Assembly (NCBI RefSeq): GCF_001718835.1
Contig: NZ_CP013444.1
Location: 62,001 to 126,000, forward strand
From: Burkholderia cepacia
GTDB taxonomy: Bacteria; Pseudomonadota; Gammaproteobacteria; Burkholderiales; Burkholderiaceae
Direction of reading: 5' to 3'
Length of the DNA: 64,000 nt
The stretch's first letter is position 1. Each line of letters begins with the position of its first letter. The notes below the pieces were generated by a model. The model was not told the DNA's origin. It was given only the letters and a program-made list of their open reading frames with translations, and did no database searches. The position numbers and the translations under genes were made by a program. Below, one piece after another: positions 47,332 to 60,609 of this stretch.

Positions 47332-47573
47332 CCGCAGCATCGTTATCGCTGTCATGGAAACGTCTTTGCTGTAACCATATGTAATTGACCGGGCCGGAAC
47401 GGGACCGGTCATCCGCTTGACATTGGGCGGAGCTGTAATGCCGGGGCGCCGACGATCGTCGGCACGAGACATTCGATCGACTGGCACGGACCCTCGACGC
47501 AGCGCGACACGGCCTGACGAAGCCTCGATCATGTCAGACGATATCCGTCTCCCTCCATGTCATGAGGAATCCT

Positions 47574-50456
47574 ATGAAACACTGCAACGTCAAGCGCGTG
47601 CTCCGGCTCGGAGCCGTCATGTCCGCCGTGCTTCTTGCGTCACCGGCTCGCGCCGATGGTTTCGGCGCCGCCGATGCCGCCCGCGTGCCGAGCGGTCAGT
47701 TCGTCACGCCGCTGGCCGTGCGCGGCGCGGTCCAGCAGTTTCTGAATCCGGGCTTGCCTGCCTACCCGCATTTCGTCGCGGGCGAAGCGGTGCGCTCGCA
47801 ACTGAGCCCGGACGGCAAGACGCTGGCGATCATCACCGCCGGACAGAATTCGCTGTACCGGCCGGACGGCACGGTCGACACCGCGAACTCGACGCAATAC
47901 ATCTTCCTGTACGACGTTTCGGGCGCGAACAAGGCCCGCCCCGCGCTGAAGCAGGTGCTCCAGCAGACCAACGCGTTCGTCGGCCTGGCCTTTTCGCACG
48001 ACGGCAGCAAGCTCTACGCGACGGGCGGCAGCGACGACGCGGTTTACGTCTACGCCCGGCAAGGCGGCGCATGGGCGCTGTCGGGCACGATCGCGCTCGG
48101 CCACAACGGCAAGGGCGTCGGCATTCGCGTCCAGCCGAACGCGGCCGGTCTCGCGCTGTCGTCCGACGGCAAGACGCTCGTCGTCGCGAACAATTACAAC
48201 GATTCGATCAGCGTGATCGATACCGCGACCAACAGCGTGCGTTACGAGCACGACCTGCGTCCGTTCTTCTCCGGCAACGAAGGACGGAACGGCGAAGCCG
48301 GCGGCACCTTTCCGTTCGCGGTGGTCGTCAAGGGCAACGGTGTCGCGTACGTGTCGTCGGATCGCGATCGCGAAATCGTCGCGATCGATATCGCGTCGCC
48401 GTCCCACGGCCGCCTGATCAAGCGCATCAAGCTGGACGGCAGCGCGCTCGGCATGACGCTCGACGCGTCGCAATCGATGCTGTTCGTCGCGCAGGACAAC
48501 GCCGACCAGGTCGCGGTGATCGATACGAACAGCAATGCGGTCGTGACCCGGATCGACGCGCGTGCGCCGGCCGGCGTGCTGGCGCATGGCCAGGCGCACA
48601 CCGGTGCGGCGACGTACTCGGTCACGCTGTCGCGCGACGGCCGCACGCTTTACGCGACCAACGCCGGCGCGAATGAGATCGCCGTCATCCCGCTCGTCGG
48701 CCCGCGCGCATATCGCGTCACCGGACTGATCCCGACCGCCTTCGAGCCGCATGACGTGACGTTCAGCGCCGACGGTACGTGGATGTATGTGGTCAACGGC
48801 AAGAGTGCGACCGGCCCGAATCCGGACCATCTGTTCGGTGCGACCCCGGCGCAGGCCGCCGCGTCGCGCGCGTCGAACGAGTACCAGTTCCAGCTCGAGC
48901 GCGCGTCGCTCGTGAGCGCGCCGGTGCCGGCGGCCAACGAGTTGCCGAAGCTGACGCAGCAGGCCGCGCGCAACAACTTCTATCGTCCGGAGGAAAACGC
49001 CCAGGACAATGAAGTGATGGGTTTCCTGCGTCGCCACATCAAGCATGTGATCTACGTCGTCAAGGAAAACCGCACGTTCGACCAGGTGCTCGGCGACATC
49101 GGCAATGGCGCCAACGGCGACCCGCGGCTGGCCCAGTTCGGCCGGAGCATCACGCCGAACTTCCATCGCCTGGCGAGCCAGTTCGTGACGCTCGACAATT
49201 TCATGAACCCGGGCGACGGCAGCATGGACGGCTGGTCGTGGGCGCTCCAGGGGCGGGTCACCAACACCGAGACGATTACCCAGCAGATCAACTACGCGGC
49301 GGTCAACCGCGGCCTGTCCTATGAGAGCGAGGGCTCGAACCGCAACGTGCCGGTCAACTGGGATACGGTGCAGCAACGCGATGCGGCGGCGGGCCCGGCC
49401 GGCAGCACGAACTACAGCAATGCCGCCGCCGGCCTTCCGGGCGGCGCGGCAAACCTGCTGCTGGGCACCGGCAATCACGCGTCGTCCGATGCGCCGTTCG
49501 GCCGCCAGCGAGGCTATATCTTCGACGCGGTGCTCGCCGCCGGCGGCACGGTCCGCAATTACGGCTTCCTCGTGAACAACATCGGCAGCATCGGCACGGC
49601 CGCGAGCCCGATCACGGATCCGCGCGCGGCAGGCGTCGTCCAGGTTGCCGCGCTCGATCCGAGGCTCGCGTCGATGACCGATGTGTACTTCCGCGGCTTC
49701 GACCAGACCTATCCGGATCAGTGGCGTCTGAACGAGTGGAAGCACGAGTTCGACCAGTACGTCGCGGGAGGCAACCTGCCGACGCTGTCGCTGGTGCGTC
49801 TGTCCCACGATCACATGGGGGCGTTCGGCACGGCGTTCGCCGGCGTGAACACGCCGGAAACGCAGCAGGCGGACAATGATCTGGCGGTCGGCCGGCTCGT
49901 CGAGGTCGTCGCGAAGAGCCCGTATGCGAACGACACGCTGATCGTCGTGACCGAGGACGACGTGCAGGACGGTCCCGATCACGTGGATTCGCACCGCGGG
50001 CCCGCGTACATCATCGGGCCGTACGTGAAGCAGGGCGCGGTGATCAAGACGCGTTACAGCCAGGTCAACGCGCTGCGCACGATCGAGGACGTGCTCGGCA
50101 CGCAGCACATGAACCTGAACACCGCGTACCAGCGCCCGATGACTGACGTGTTCGACGTGCACGGTCCGGCTTCGTGGGGCTATACGGCCGTCGCATCGAC
50201 GGTGCTGAAGACCACCGGCCTGCAACTGGCCCAGGGAACGGACGCGAGCGTGCAATACGCGGCCGGGTCGGACGTCACGCCGAAGCATGACGCGGCGTAT
50301 TGGGCGAAGGTAACGGCGAAGTTCAACTTCGACGATGCCGACGAGGTGCCGGCGGATCAGTTCAACCGCGTGCTGTGGAAGGGCATGATGGGCTCGAAGC
50401 CGTATCCGAAGCTCAAGGGTCGCACGCAGAAGGTGGCGAGCCGCGACGACGACTGA
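47574..50456 (+). CDS. Exported beta-propeller / phosphoesterase fusion protein
   Basis: A 960-residue protein with a signal peptide ending near ASPARA. Residues about 50-420 contain repeated propeller blades (SPDGKTLAIITAG, SHDGSKLYATGG, SSDGKTLVVANN, SRDGRTLYATNAG), the YVTN type. From about residue 480 a phosphoesterase/alkaline phosphatase-superfamily domain begins with VIYVVKENRTFDQVLGD. It ends with DTLIVVTEDDVQDGPDHVDSHRGPAYIIGPY. Expected periplasmic or secreted; possibly acts on phosphate esters or phospholipids. The start at 47574 has GAGGAA at the right distance. Confidence 0.82.
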   Translation: MKHCNVKRVLRLGAVMSAVLLASPARADGFGAADAARVPSGQFVTPLAVRGAVQQFLNPGLPAYPHFVAGEAVRSQLSPDGKTLAIITAGQNSLYRPDGTVDTANSTQYIFLYDVSGANKARPALKQVLQQTNAFVGLAFSHDGSKLYATGGSDDAVYVYARQGGAWALSGTIALGHNGKGVGIRVQPNAAGLALSSDGKTLVVANNYNDSISVIDTATNSVRYEHDLRPFFSGNEGRNGEAGGTFPFAVVVKGNGVAYVSSDRDREIVAIDIASPSHGRLIKRIKLDGSALGMTLDASQSMLFVAQDNADQVAVIDTNSNAVVTRIDARAPAGVLAHGQAHTGAATYSVTLSRDGRTLYATNAGANEIAVIPLVGPRAYRVTGLIPTAFEPHDVTFSADGTWMYVVNGKSATGPNPDHLFGATPAQAAASRASNEYQFQLERASLVSAPVPAANELPKLTQQAARNNFYRPEENAQDNEVMGFLRRHIKHVIYVVKENRTFDQVLGDIGNGANGDPRLAQFGRSITPNFHRLASQFVTLDNFMNPGDGSMDGWSWALQGRVTNTETITQQINYAAVNRGLSYESEGSNRNVPVNWDTVQQRDAAAGPAGSTNYSNAAAGLPGGAANLLLGTGNHASSDAPFGRQRGYIFDAVLAAGGTVRNYGFLVNNIGSIGTAASPITDPRAAGVVQVAALDPRLASMTDVYFRGFDQTYPDQWRLNEWKHEFDQYVAGGNLPTLSLVRLSHDHMGAFGTAFAGVNTPETQQADNDLAVGRLVEVVAKSPYANDTLIVVTEDDVQDGPDHVDSHRGPAYIIGPYVKQGAVIKTRYSQVNALRTIEDVLGTQHMNLNTAYQRPMTDVFDVHGPASWGYTAVASTVLKTTGLQLAQGTDASVQYAAGSDVTPKHDAAYWAKVTAKFNFDDADEVPADQFNRVLWKGMMGSKPYPKLKGRTQKVASRDDD

Positions 50457-50508
50457 TCGTTTGATCGGCTACGCGTTCTCCTCCTATATATAGAGGGCGC
50501 GTCAACGC

Positions 50509-50544
50509 AAAAGCCCCCGTGCGCGGCAGCGCACGGGGGCTTTT
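50509..50544. terminator. Strong bidirectional terminator
   Basis: Perfect 16-bp arms AAAAGCCCCCGTGCGC / GCGCACGGGGGCTTTT with a 4-nt loop. A-run before and T-run after suit termination in both directions, between the phosphoesterase gene and the rRNA operon. Confidence 0.92.
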
Positions 50545-50681
50545 GAATTTATTTCGCGAACCCCCTTGCGCTTGGCGCGGGAGGTGCCTAGAATCACGCC
50601 TCTTTCGCGCTGACGGCAACGCGGCGCGGAAGGGGGAAGGAAGATGAACCCCGCAGTCGCAACGAGCTAGTAAAAAAGTTG

Positions 50682-50710
50682 TTGACGAGCTGCGAAACAG
50701 TGTTCATAAT
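50682..50710 (+). promoter_or_regulatory. rRNA operon promoter
   Basis: TTGACG (50682-50687), 17 bp, CATAAT (50705-50710), with an A/T-rich stretch ahead (TAAAAAAGTT) resembling an UP element. A boxA-like GTTCTTTAAA follows at 50771. Confidence 0.7.
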
Positions 50711-50954
50711 TTCGCTTCTCTGCTGCTGACAACGCAGCGCTGCTGAGAAAGACGGTTTTCTCGCGGACACGTTCTTTAAAAATTAACAGCCGATAAGTGT
50801 GGGCGCTTGATGACAGCGAGCCGATCGTCAGATCGGATTAGCAAAAGTATCAAGAGTCTCACACTAAAGTAAGTCAGGTTTATGAAGCAATTCATATTCC
50901 TGTCAGCTTTGAGTGAGCGACCGGTTCTACGGAACCGAAAACAGTAACAGGTTT

Positions 50955-52486
<1,532 letters not shown>

Positions 52487-52548
52487 CAGAGCTATCTCGC
52501 ACAAGTTGAGCGCTCACGCTTATCGGCTGTAAATTAGGACAGACTCAG

Positions 52549-52625
52549 GGGTCTGTAGCTCAGTCGGTTAGAGCACCGTCTTGATAAGGCGGGGGTCGTT
52601 GGTTCGAATCCAACCAGACCCACCA
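52549..52625 (+). tRNA. tRNA-Ile (GAT)
   Basis: 77 nt with encoded CCA. Acceptor GGGTCTG pairs with CAGACCC; anticodon loop CTTGATAAG carries GAT; T-loop GGTTCGAATCC. Standard place in the 16S-23S spacer. Confidence 0.98.
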
Positions 52626-52662
52626 TTGTCTGACGTGGAAACCTGAGAGTCTCTGTACACAT

Positions 52663-52738
52663 GGGGGCATAGCTCAGCTGGGAGAGCACCTGCTTTGCAA
52701 GCAGGGGGTCGTCGGTTCGATCCCGTCTGCCTCCACCA
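52663..52738 (+). tRNA. tRNA-Ala (TGC)
   Basis: 76 nt with encoded CCA. Acceptor GGGGGCA / TGCCTCC, anticodon loop TTTGCAAG with TGC, T-loop GGTTCGATCCC. Follows tRNA-Ile in the spacer. Confidence 0.98.
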
Positions 52739-52836
52739 CAATCTTCAATGCGAAGTGCTTGGTTCGAAAGCGAACCGAGGATTTGGCATTGGCGATTGAG
52801 CCAGTCAGAGTGATGCAGGTAACTGTATCGGCTGTC

Positions 52837-52848
52837 GTTCTTTAACAA
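52837..52848 (+). promoter_or_regulatory. Spacer boxA antitermination site
   Basis: GTTCTTTAACAA ahead of the 23S gene, matching the Nus-factor boxA of bacterial rRNA operons. Confidence 0.75.
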
Positions 52849-53021
52849 TCTGGAAGAAGTAAGTAATTTGGATAGCGCAAGCGTCTTTGAGATGGACGTG
52901 GAAACTATCCGGGTTGTGATTGTATCGATGTATCTCAAGATGATTCGAACTTCATGTTCGGCTCAATTGGAATACGGCACAACGCGAGAACTCAACCTGT
53001 AACGAGACAGACTCGTTATAG

Positions 53022-55995
<2,974 letters not shown>

Positions 55996-56120
55996 ATAAC
56001 AAGTCTGTTTCGCGCTACAGAGCGCGTCGGACGGTTGGATTCTCGTGTGTGATACACACAACCTAATTACTGCTTCTTCCAAGATTGGTTGTGCTGCGAA
56101 GCCAGCACAACAACCCTCTT

Positions 56121-56236
56121 TGCCTGATGACCATAGCGAGTCGGTCCCACCCCTTCCCATCCCGAACAGGACCGTGAAACGACTCTACGCCGATGATAGT
56201 GCGGATTCCCGTGTGAAAGTAGGTAATCGTCAGGCT
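56121..56236 (+). rRNA. rrf: 5S ribosomal RNA
   Basis: About 116 nt from TGCCTGATGACCATAGCGAG to GTAATCGTCAGGCT; the ends pair (TGCCTGA/TCAGGC). Contains the loop region CCCATCCCGAACAGG. Confidence 0.95.
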
Positions 56237-56247
56237 CCCTAAGCCAG

Positions 56248-56276
56248 AAACCCCCGCCCAAAAGGCGGGGGTTTTT
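56248..56276 (+). terminator. rRNA operon terminator
   Basis: CCCCCGCC / GGCGGGGG arms flanked by AAA and TTTTT with a 5-nt loop. Confidence 0.92.
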
Positions 56277-56355
56277 GCATTTCCGGCGATGGAAATGGCA
56301 CCGGGCGCGCCGGTGCGCGAAAACGTCACTCATCACCTCGCCCGAGGCTGGTTGA

Positions 56356-56541
56356 CCTTACCCCGCCAATATGCAGCGCCGGAAAGTGACCGCCGCGGCG
56401 CTCGGCGTTCATCCGGACACGCTGGATCACCGTCGCGAGCGGATCGAAAACATCCTGGGCGCCAGGCTCGATCACACGGCATGGATCGCGAAGCTGGAAA
56501 TCGCGTTGAAGCTTAAAGGGGCCGGCGAACGGAGCCGGTGA
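56356..56541 (+). pseudogene. PucR/CdaR-type regulator, helix-turn-helix remnant
   Basis: A short frame reads MQRRKVTAAALGVHPDTLDHRRERIENILG, then DHTAWIAKLEIALKLKG and a stop at 56541. This is the C-terminal helix-turn-helix of PucR-family regulators. A TGA at 56353 closes the frame upstream. The rest of the gene was probably lost where the rRNA operon now ends. Too short to act alone. Confidence 0.6.
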
Positions 56542-56600
56542 GCACGCGTGGAAATTCGGCCGCGCGTGCGTCAGGCCGCTGACGCACGCGCGTGCTGCCG

Positions 56601-58295
56601 TCAGTTCACGCCGGCAGCGCTCCATGCGCGCGCAACCGTTGCGCTCTCAACCGAATTCGCGCCGTACAGGTCGTTCGCCGCCTGGATCGATGCACGCCGC
56701 GCGTTCGGGTAGCTGGAGTTGGCGTTCAGATACACGGTCAGCGTCCGGTACCAGATCTTGCCGGCTTTCTCGCGGCCCAACCCGGTGAAGGTCGTGTCGC
56801 CGTTGCAGACCAGCTGGCTCCTCGACAGTCCGGTATCGGTCGACGGCACCGTCGGGCCTTCGGCCAGCAGGTAGAAAAGGCGGTTGCCGACGCCCGACGT
56901 GAAATGCGGATCGTGGCGCGGATTCGACCACGAGAATCCACCGGACGGGTAACAGCTGAACGACCGGCCATCGAGGTCCTGCTTGTACATCTTGCGCAGG
57001 CCGCCGCTCACCACGCGCGCACCGATCACGTAGTTGCCGGGATCGTTCGGGTTGTTCGCGTAGAACTTGACGAGCGTGCCGAAAATGTCGGAAGTCGATT
57101 CGTTCAGCCCACCCGCGTCGCCCGAATAGTTCAGGTTGGCCGTGGCCTCGGTCACGCCGTGGCTCATTTCGTGTCCGGCCACGTCGACCGACACGACCGG
57201 CTTCGGCAGACGGGTGCCAGGTTCACCGTCGCCGTACACCATCATGCGCGTGTCCCCCAGCCACGCCGCGTTCGCGCCGGTCGTGCCGCTGCCGGTGTCG
57301 AACACCACGTGCGCGAAACTCTTCACGCCGCGCCCGTCGTTGAAGATGCCGTTGCGGTTGTGCGTCGTCTTGTAGTAATCCCAAGTTAACGCCAGACCGT
57401 AATCGATGTCGGCGGCGACGGTCTGCCGGTCGGTGGTCGCGTTGTTGCCCCACACGTTCGTGCTGCTCGTGAAGATCGGCAGGTCAGTGGATTGCGCGAC
57501 ATCGTCCGAGGACAGGCCGCGGCCGTCGTACACGGAGCCGCCGCCGCGATTCGGATCGAGCATCCGGTACGCGTTCGTGCCTGTCTGGTCGGTGGTCAGC
57601 GTCAGGTTGCCGTAGTACAGCGAGCGGCCGGTGCCGGTCGCGGCGGCGGTCTTGATCAGGTCCTGCGCATCGAGCACGGCGCCCGTGCGGGCGTCGACGT
57701 AGTACAGCACCGCATCGCCGTGCACGTCGTTCGACTTGCCGTATACGCGCACCGCGTAGGCCAGCGTCGGCGCGGTGTCGCGCGCGAACACGACGAGCTC
57801 CGGCCCTTCGACGCGGCGCACCTGCGCACCGAAGCGCGTGGAAGCGGCACGCCGGGCCACGGCTGCGCCCACGTCGGGCGCGTTGCGCACCACGAAGCGG
57901 TCGCCGATCTTGCCGATCTTGCCGGCAAGATCGATCGGCACGGACTGGGTCACGCTCGCCTGCTTCAGCTGCCCCTTGCTCGAATGGACGACCACGTCAC
58001 CGCCGATCACGGGCAGGCCCGCGTAGAAGCGGTCGAAGCGCACGTGCTCGGTGCCGTCGGGGTCGACGATCACGTCGCGTACCTCGAATTGATCGCCGTC
58101 CGTCGGCACGTTCGTCTTCGCGAACTTGAGCGTGCGCGCGGCACTGCCGGCGGCCAGGTTGAAGCTGGACGGGTTCTGCTGGATCAGTTGCAGCGCCCGG
58201 TCGACTGTGGCCTGCTGGTCGCCGGCTTGCGCAAATGCGCTGAAGCTGGCAAGGGAAATCGCGGCGACCGACAGCAGGCGAGACAGTTTCTTCAT
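56601..58295 (-). CDS. zmpA: Secreted zinc metalloprotease, M4 (thermolysin) family, ZmpA-like
   Basis: A 564-residue preproenzyme, matching the size of Burkholderia ZmpA. Signal peptide MKKLSRLLSVAAISLASFSAFA, then an FTP/PepSY-type propeptide (residues about 25-200), then the catalytic domain. Zinc site HEMSH (codons 57159-57173) with the third ligand Glu in GGLNESTSD and the active-site His later (HDPHFTSG region). GGAGG precedes the ATG at 58295. In the Burkholderia cepacia complex, ZmpA degrades host proteins and is under quorum-sensing control. Confidence 0.92.
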   Translation of the reverse strand: MKKLSRLLSVAAISLASFSAFAQAGDQQATVDRALQLIQQNPSSFNLAAGSAARTLKFAKTNVPTDGDQFEVRDVIVDPDGTEHVRFDRFYAGLPVIGGDVVVHSSKGQLKQASVTQSVPIDLAGKIGKIGDRFVVRNAPDVGAAVARRAASTRFGAQVRRVEGPELVVFARDTAPTLAYAVRVYGKSNDVHGDAVLYYVDARTGAVLDAQDLIKTAAATGTGRSLYYGNLTLTTDQTGTNAYRMLDPNRGGGSVYDGRGLSSDDVAQSTDLPIFTSSTNVWGNNATTDRQTVAADIDYGLALTWDYYKTTHNRNGIFNDGRGVKSFAHVVFDTGSGTTGANAAWLGDTRMMVYGDGEPGTRLPKPVVSVDVAGHEMSHGVTEATANLNYSGDAGGLNESTSDIFGTLVKFYANNPNDPGNYVIGARVVSGGLRKMYKQDLDGRSFSCYPSGGFSWSNPRHDPHFTSGVGNRLFYLLAEGPTVPSTDTGLSRSQLVCNGDTTFTGLGREKAGKIWYRTLTVYLNANSSYPNARRASIQAANDLYGANSVESATVARAWSAAGVN

Positions 58296-58869
58296 GTAAT
58301 CCTCCAGATAATGAATGCGCAATTATTGAAAGTTTATTGAATGCAACCACTAAGCAAGAGAGGTACTGTGAACTGCAAAGCCATGCTAGGAGGTGAAATT
58401 AATATTTACAAGATAATTGCAAATAAATTAACTTTTGATTGTGTTGGCATGAATCGAGTCGGGAATTGGTGAGAAATATGAAATGATCCTGTGCGGCTCG
58501 GTCTGAGGAAAATCCGCGGCATGCGTGGCGGCTGCCGCGTTTTATTTCATTGGCTATTCAATTGGATTATTGATGGCGTTAATCTGAATATTCAGACGGC
58601 TCGTGAGGGACGCGCGTCGATTCAGGCTGCCTGCGTTTTCGGATGAGCGGCGGAAGTTCGGCGTACAAGCCGGTATGCGAAGCGCCGCATTGTTTGGCGG
58701 GATGAAACGGCGCGGCGCGCGATGGCGCGCAAAAAAAGGCGACCGCCGCATGACGCGATGGTCGCCAGAGGCGAATACCGAGGCAGTATCCGCTGAGACA
58801 CACGAGAGCCCGCGCCGGGCGCGGGCAAAGGCCCGTAGGTTGCCGGCCGGGAAGCGGCCCGGCTAGCTG
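58296..58869. other. 574-bp AT-rich upstream region of zmpA
   Basis: No gene seen. 58330-58600 is clearly AT-rich (promoter region); I could not recognise a lux-box-like site with confidence. Confidence 0.4.
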
Positions 58870-59160
58870 CTACGACGGAAACGTGACGAGGTAAGTGAGC
58901 TGCTGATCCTCCACCAGCGCTTCGACCTTCTGCTTCTGCCCGAGCACGGCAATCGCGTTGCCAATTTGAGTCAGCAAAGCGGTATCGGTAGGCTTGACGT
59001 TGACAACGGCGTTGCCGTCGTCGCTATTGAACATGAATTGAAAGAACTCCGGTCCATTGCTTCCGGAAAACGTATAAGCGACTTGAATGGACTTGACCTG
59101 TACCAACCCGCCTGCGGCTTTCGCGCGTGCGCGGATTTCGTCGAATTGATTGGTAGACGT
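58870..59160 (-). CDS. Small hypothetical protein with ACG in place of the start codon
   Basis: A 96-residue protein frame. No ATG occurs in frame; the only nominal start is a TTG at 59106 inside the conserved-looking part. At 59160 an ACG stands 8 nt behind CAAAGGA and would give (M)STNQFDEIRARAKAAGGLVQVKSIQ. A single T-to-C change of ATG fits best. The protein ends QQLTYLVTFPS and has no membrane segment. Function unknown; expression may be weak or lost. Confidence 0.5.
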   Translation of the reverse strand, partial: TSTNQFDEIRARAKAAGGLVQVKSIQVAYTFSGSNGPEFFQFMFNSDDGNAVVNVKPTDTALLTQIGNAIAVLGQKQKVEALVEDQQLTYLVTFPS

Positions 59161-59358
59161 GGCGATATTCCTTTGTTCAACGGTGAATGAAAAAAAGATG
59201 CCGTGGCCGAGCTTTGCTCTTGTGGTGCGGGTGACTGGATGGTTGGCTCGCCCAAATCGAATTCTAGGAATTAGAAGGCTCGCCGTCTCCTGACAGTTCT
59301 ATTGGGTAGGCGCTTTTTGAAGCGATGCAATCGCGGTAATGCTCGCGCGCTGAAACGG

Positions 59359-60468
59359 GGCGGTTTCAAGGGCGAAGTGCAACACCTCGCGGGTTACTGA
59401 ACGGGAAGCCGGTCTATGGGGTTAGCCAGGACTTGGGCAAGGATTTCCAGAGGGGTGTGCCAGTTCAGTGTGGCGCGCGGTCGGGTATTGAGTTTGTCGG
59501 CAATGGCGTCGAGGTCATCTTGAGAGTAGACGGACAAATCAGTGCCTTTTGGCAGGTACTGCCGCAGCAGGCCGTTGGTGTTTTCGCAGGTGCCGCGTTG
59601 CCAAGGGCTGTGCGGATCACAGAAATAGACGCGCACATTGGTCGCGGCGCTCAGTTCGGCGTGTCGCGCCATCTCGCGACCTTGATCGTAGGTCAGCGTC
59701 TGGCGCAGCGGTTCGACGAGCGATTGCAGCTTGGTCGTGAACGCGGCCAGCGCCGAAGCGGCCGTCGCGTCGGGCATCTTCGCCAGCAGGACGGCGCGGC
59801 TCATGCGTTCGACCAACACGGCCACCGACGATTTGTTCTCGGCACCCTTGATAAGGTCGCCCTCCCAATGGCCCGGCATGAGGCGATCATCGATTTCGGG
59901 CGGACGCACGTGGATGCTGATCATGTCGGGAATCGTCGCGCGCCGATCGGCGCCACGCGATCGCGGCAGGCGTTTGTTGCGATGCTGGCGCAGGCAGGCA
60001 ATCAGTTCGCGGCGCAACTCGCCGCGAGGCTGGGCGTAGATGGCGTTGTAAATCGTTTCGTGGGACACGTGCAGGCTCGGGTCGTCGGGAAAGACACGCT
60101 TCAGAGTACCGGCGATTTCCTGCGGCGACCACTGACGTTCGCAAAGCAAGCGACGAACGAGGCCCCAAAGGATCGAATCTGGTGCGAGCTTCGGATCCGG
60201 CCGTCCAGCCTGTCGGCGCGCGTCGCGAGATGCCTGCGCGGCGCGCGGGCAGTACAGGCCGTTGGATTGGGTATTGCGGGCCAACTCGCGACTGAGCGTC
60301 GACGGCGCGCGCTTGAGCTTGCGGGCGATCGCCCGCAAGCTCAAGCCTTCGTCCCGCCAGAAATCGATTCGCATACGTTCTTCAGGTTGCAGTTGTTGGT
60401 ACGTTCTCTTTGCCATTCGCGGACATTACCGGATGGCGAGAGTGTTGCACTTCAGATTTGAGGCCGCC
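59359..60468 (-). mobile_element. IS30-family insertion sequence
   Basis: About 1110 bp. Imperfect terminal repeats start GGCGGTTTCAAGG (left) and, on the other strand, GGCGGCCTCAAAT (right), and share GAAGTGCAACAC. CGG occurs directly outside each end (59356-59358 and 60469-60471), the 3-bp duplication expected for this family. The single transposase gene fills the element. Confidence 0.85.
59394..60416 (-). CDS. IS30-family transposase
   Basis: 340 residues. N-terminal helix-turn-helix (GLSLRAIARKLKRAPSTLSREL) and DDE catalytic domain: first Asp in GHWEGDLIKG, second in LTYDQGREMARH, Glu in PWQRGTCENTNGLLRQY. No damage seen, so probably active. Confidence 0.93.
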   Translation of the reverse strand: MAKRTYQQLQPEERMRIDFWRDEGLSLRAIARKLKRAPSTLSRELARNTQSNGLYCPRAAQASRDARRQAGRPDPKLAPDSILWGLVRRLLCERQWSPQEIAGTLKRVFPDDPSLHVSHETIYNAIYAQPRGELRRELIACLRQHRNKRLPRSRGADRRATIPDMISIHVRPPEIDDRLMPGHWEGDLIKGAENKSSVAVLVERMSRAVLLAKMPDATAASALAAFTTKLQSLVEPLRQTLTYDQGREMARHAELSAATNVRVYFCDPHSPWQRGTCENTNGLLRQYLPKGTDLSVYSQDDLDAIADKLNTRPRATLNWHTPLEILAQVLANPIDRLPVQ

Positions 60469-60609
60469 CGGATCAAAGCGCGAAATTGATTCGTGATCTT
60501 AAACGACCGGCTCGGCGTCGGTATCGGTATCGGTATCGGCGTCAGGCGCCGGTTTCCGTGCCGGCGTCGCCCTCTTCGGTTCGCTCGAGCCTAAACTGAA
60601 AGGGCGCCC
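60469..60609. other. Gap between IS30 and the kinase gene
   Basis: Contains the hexamer CGGTAT three times in tandem (around 60514-60531). A 50-codon reverse frame (60499-60651, ending in a DTDTDTDAEP tail) covers it. I regard it as doubtful because it overlaps the kinase start. Confidence 0.3.

Noticed and set aside
56289..56516. 75-codon forward frame after the 5S gene
   Set aside because: Another frame over the same bases encodes a recognisable PucR helix-turn-helix, so this one is its shadow.
58330..58400. Quorum-sensing lux-type box upstream of zmpA
   Set aside because: CTGTGAACTGC near 58367 is only loosely similar to known sites; I could not find a convincing dyad.
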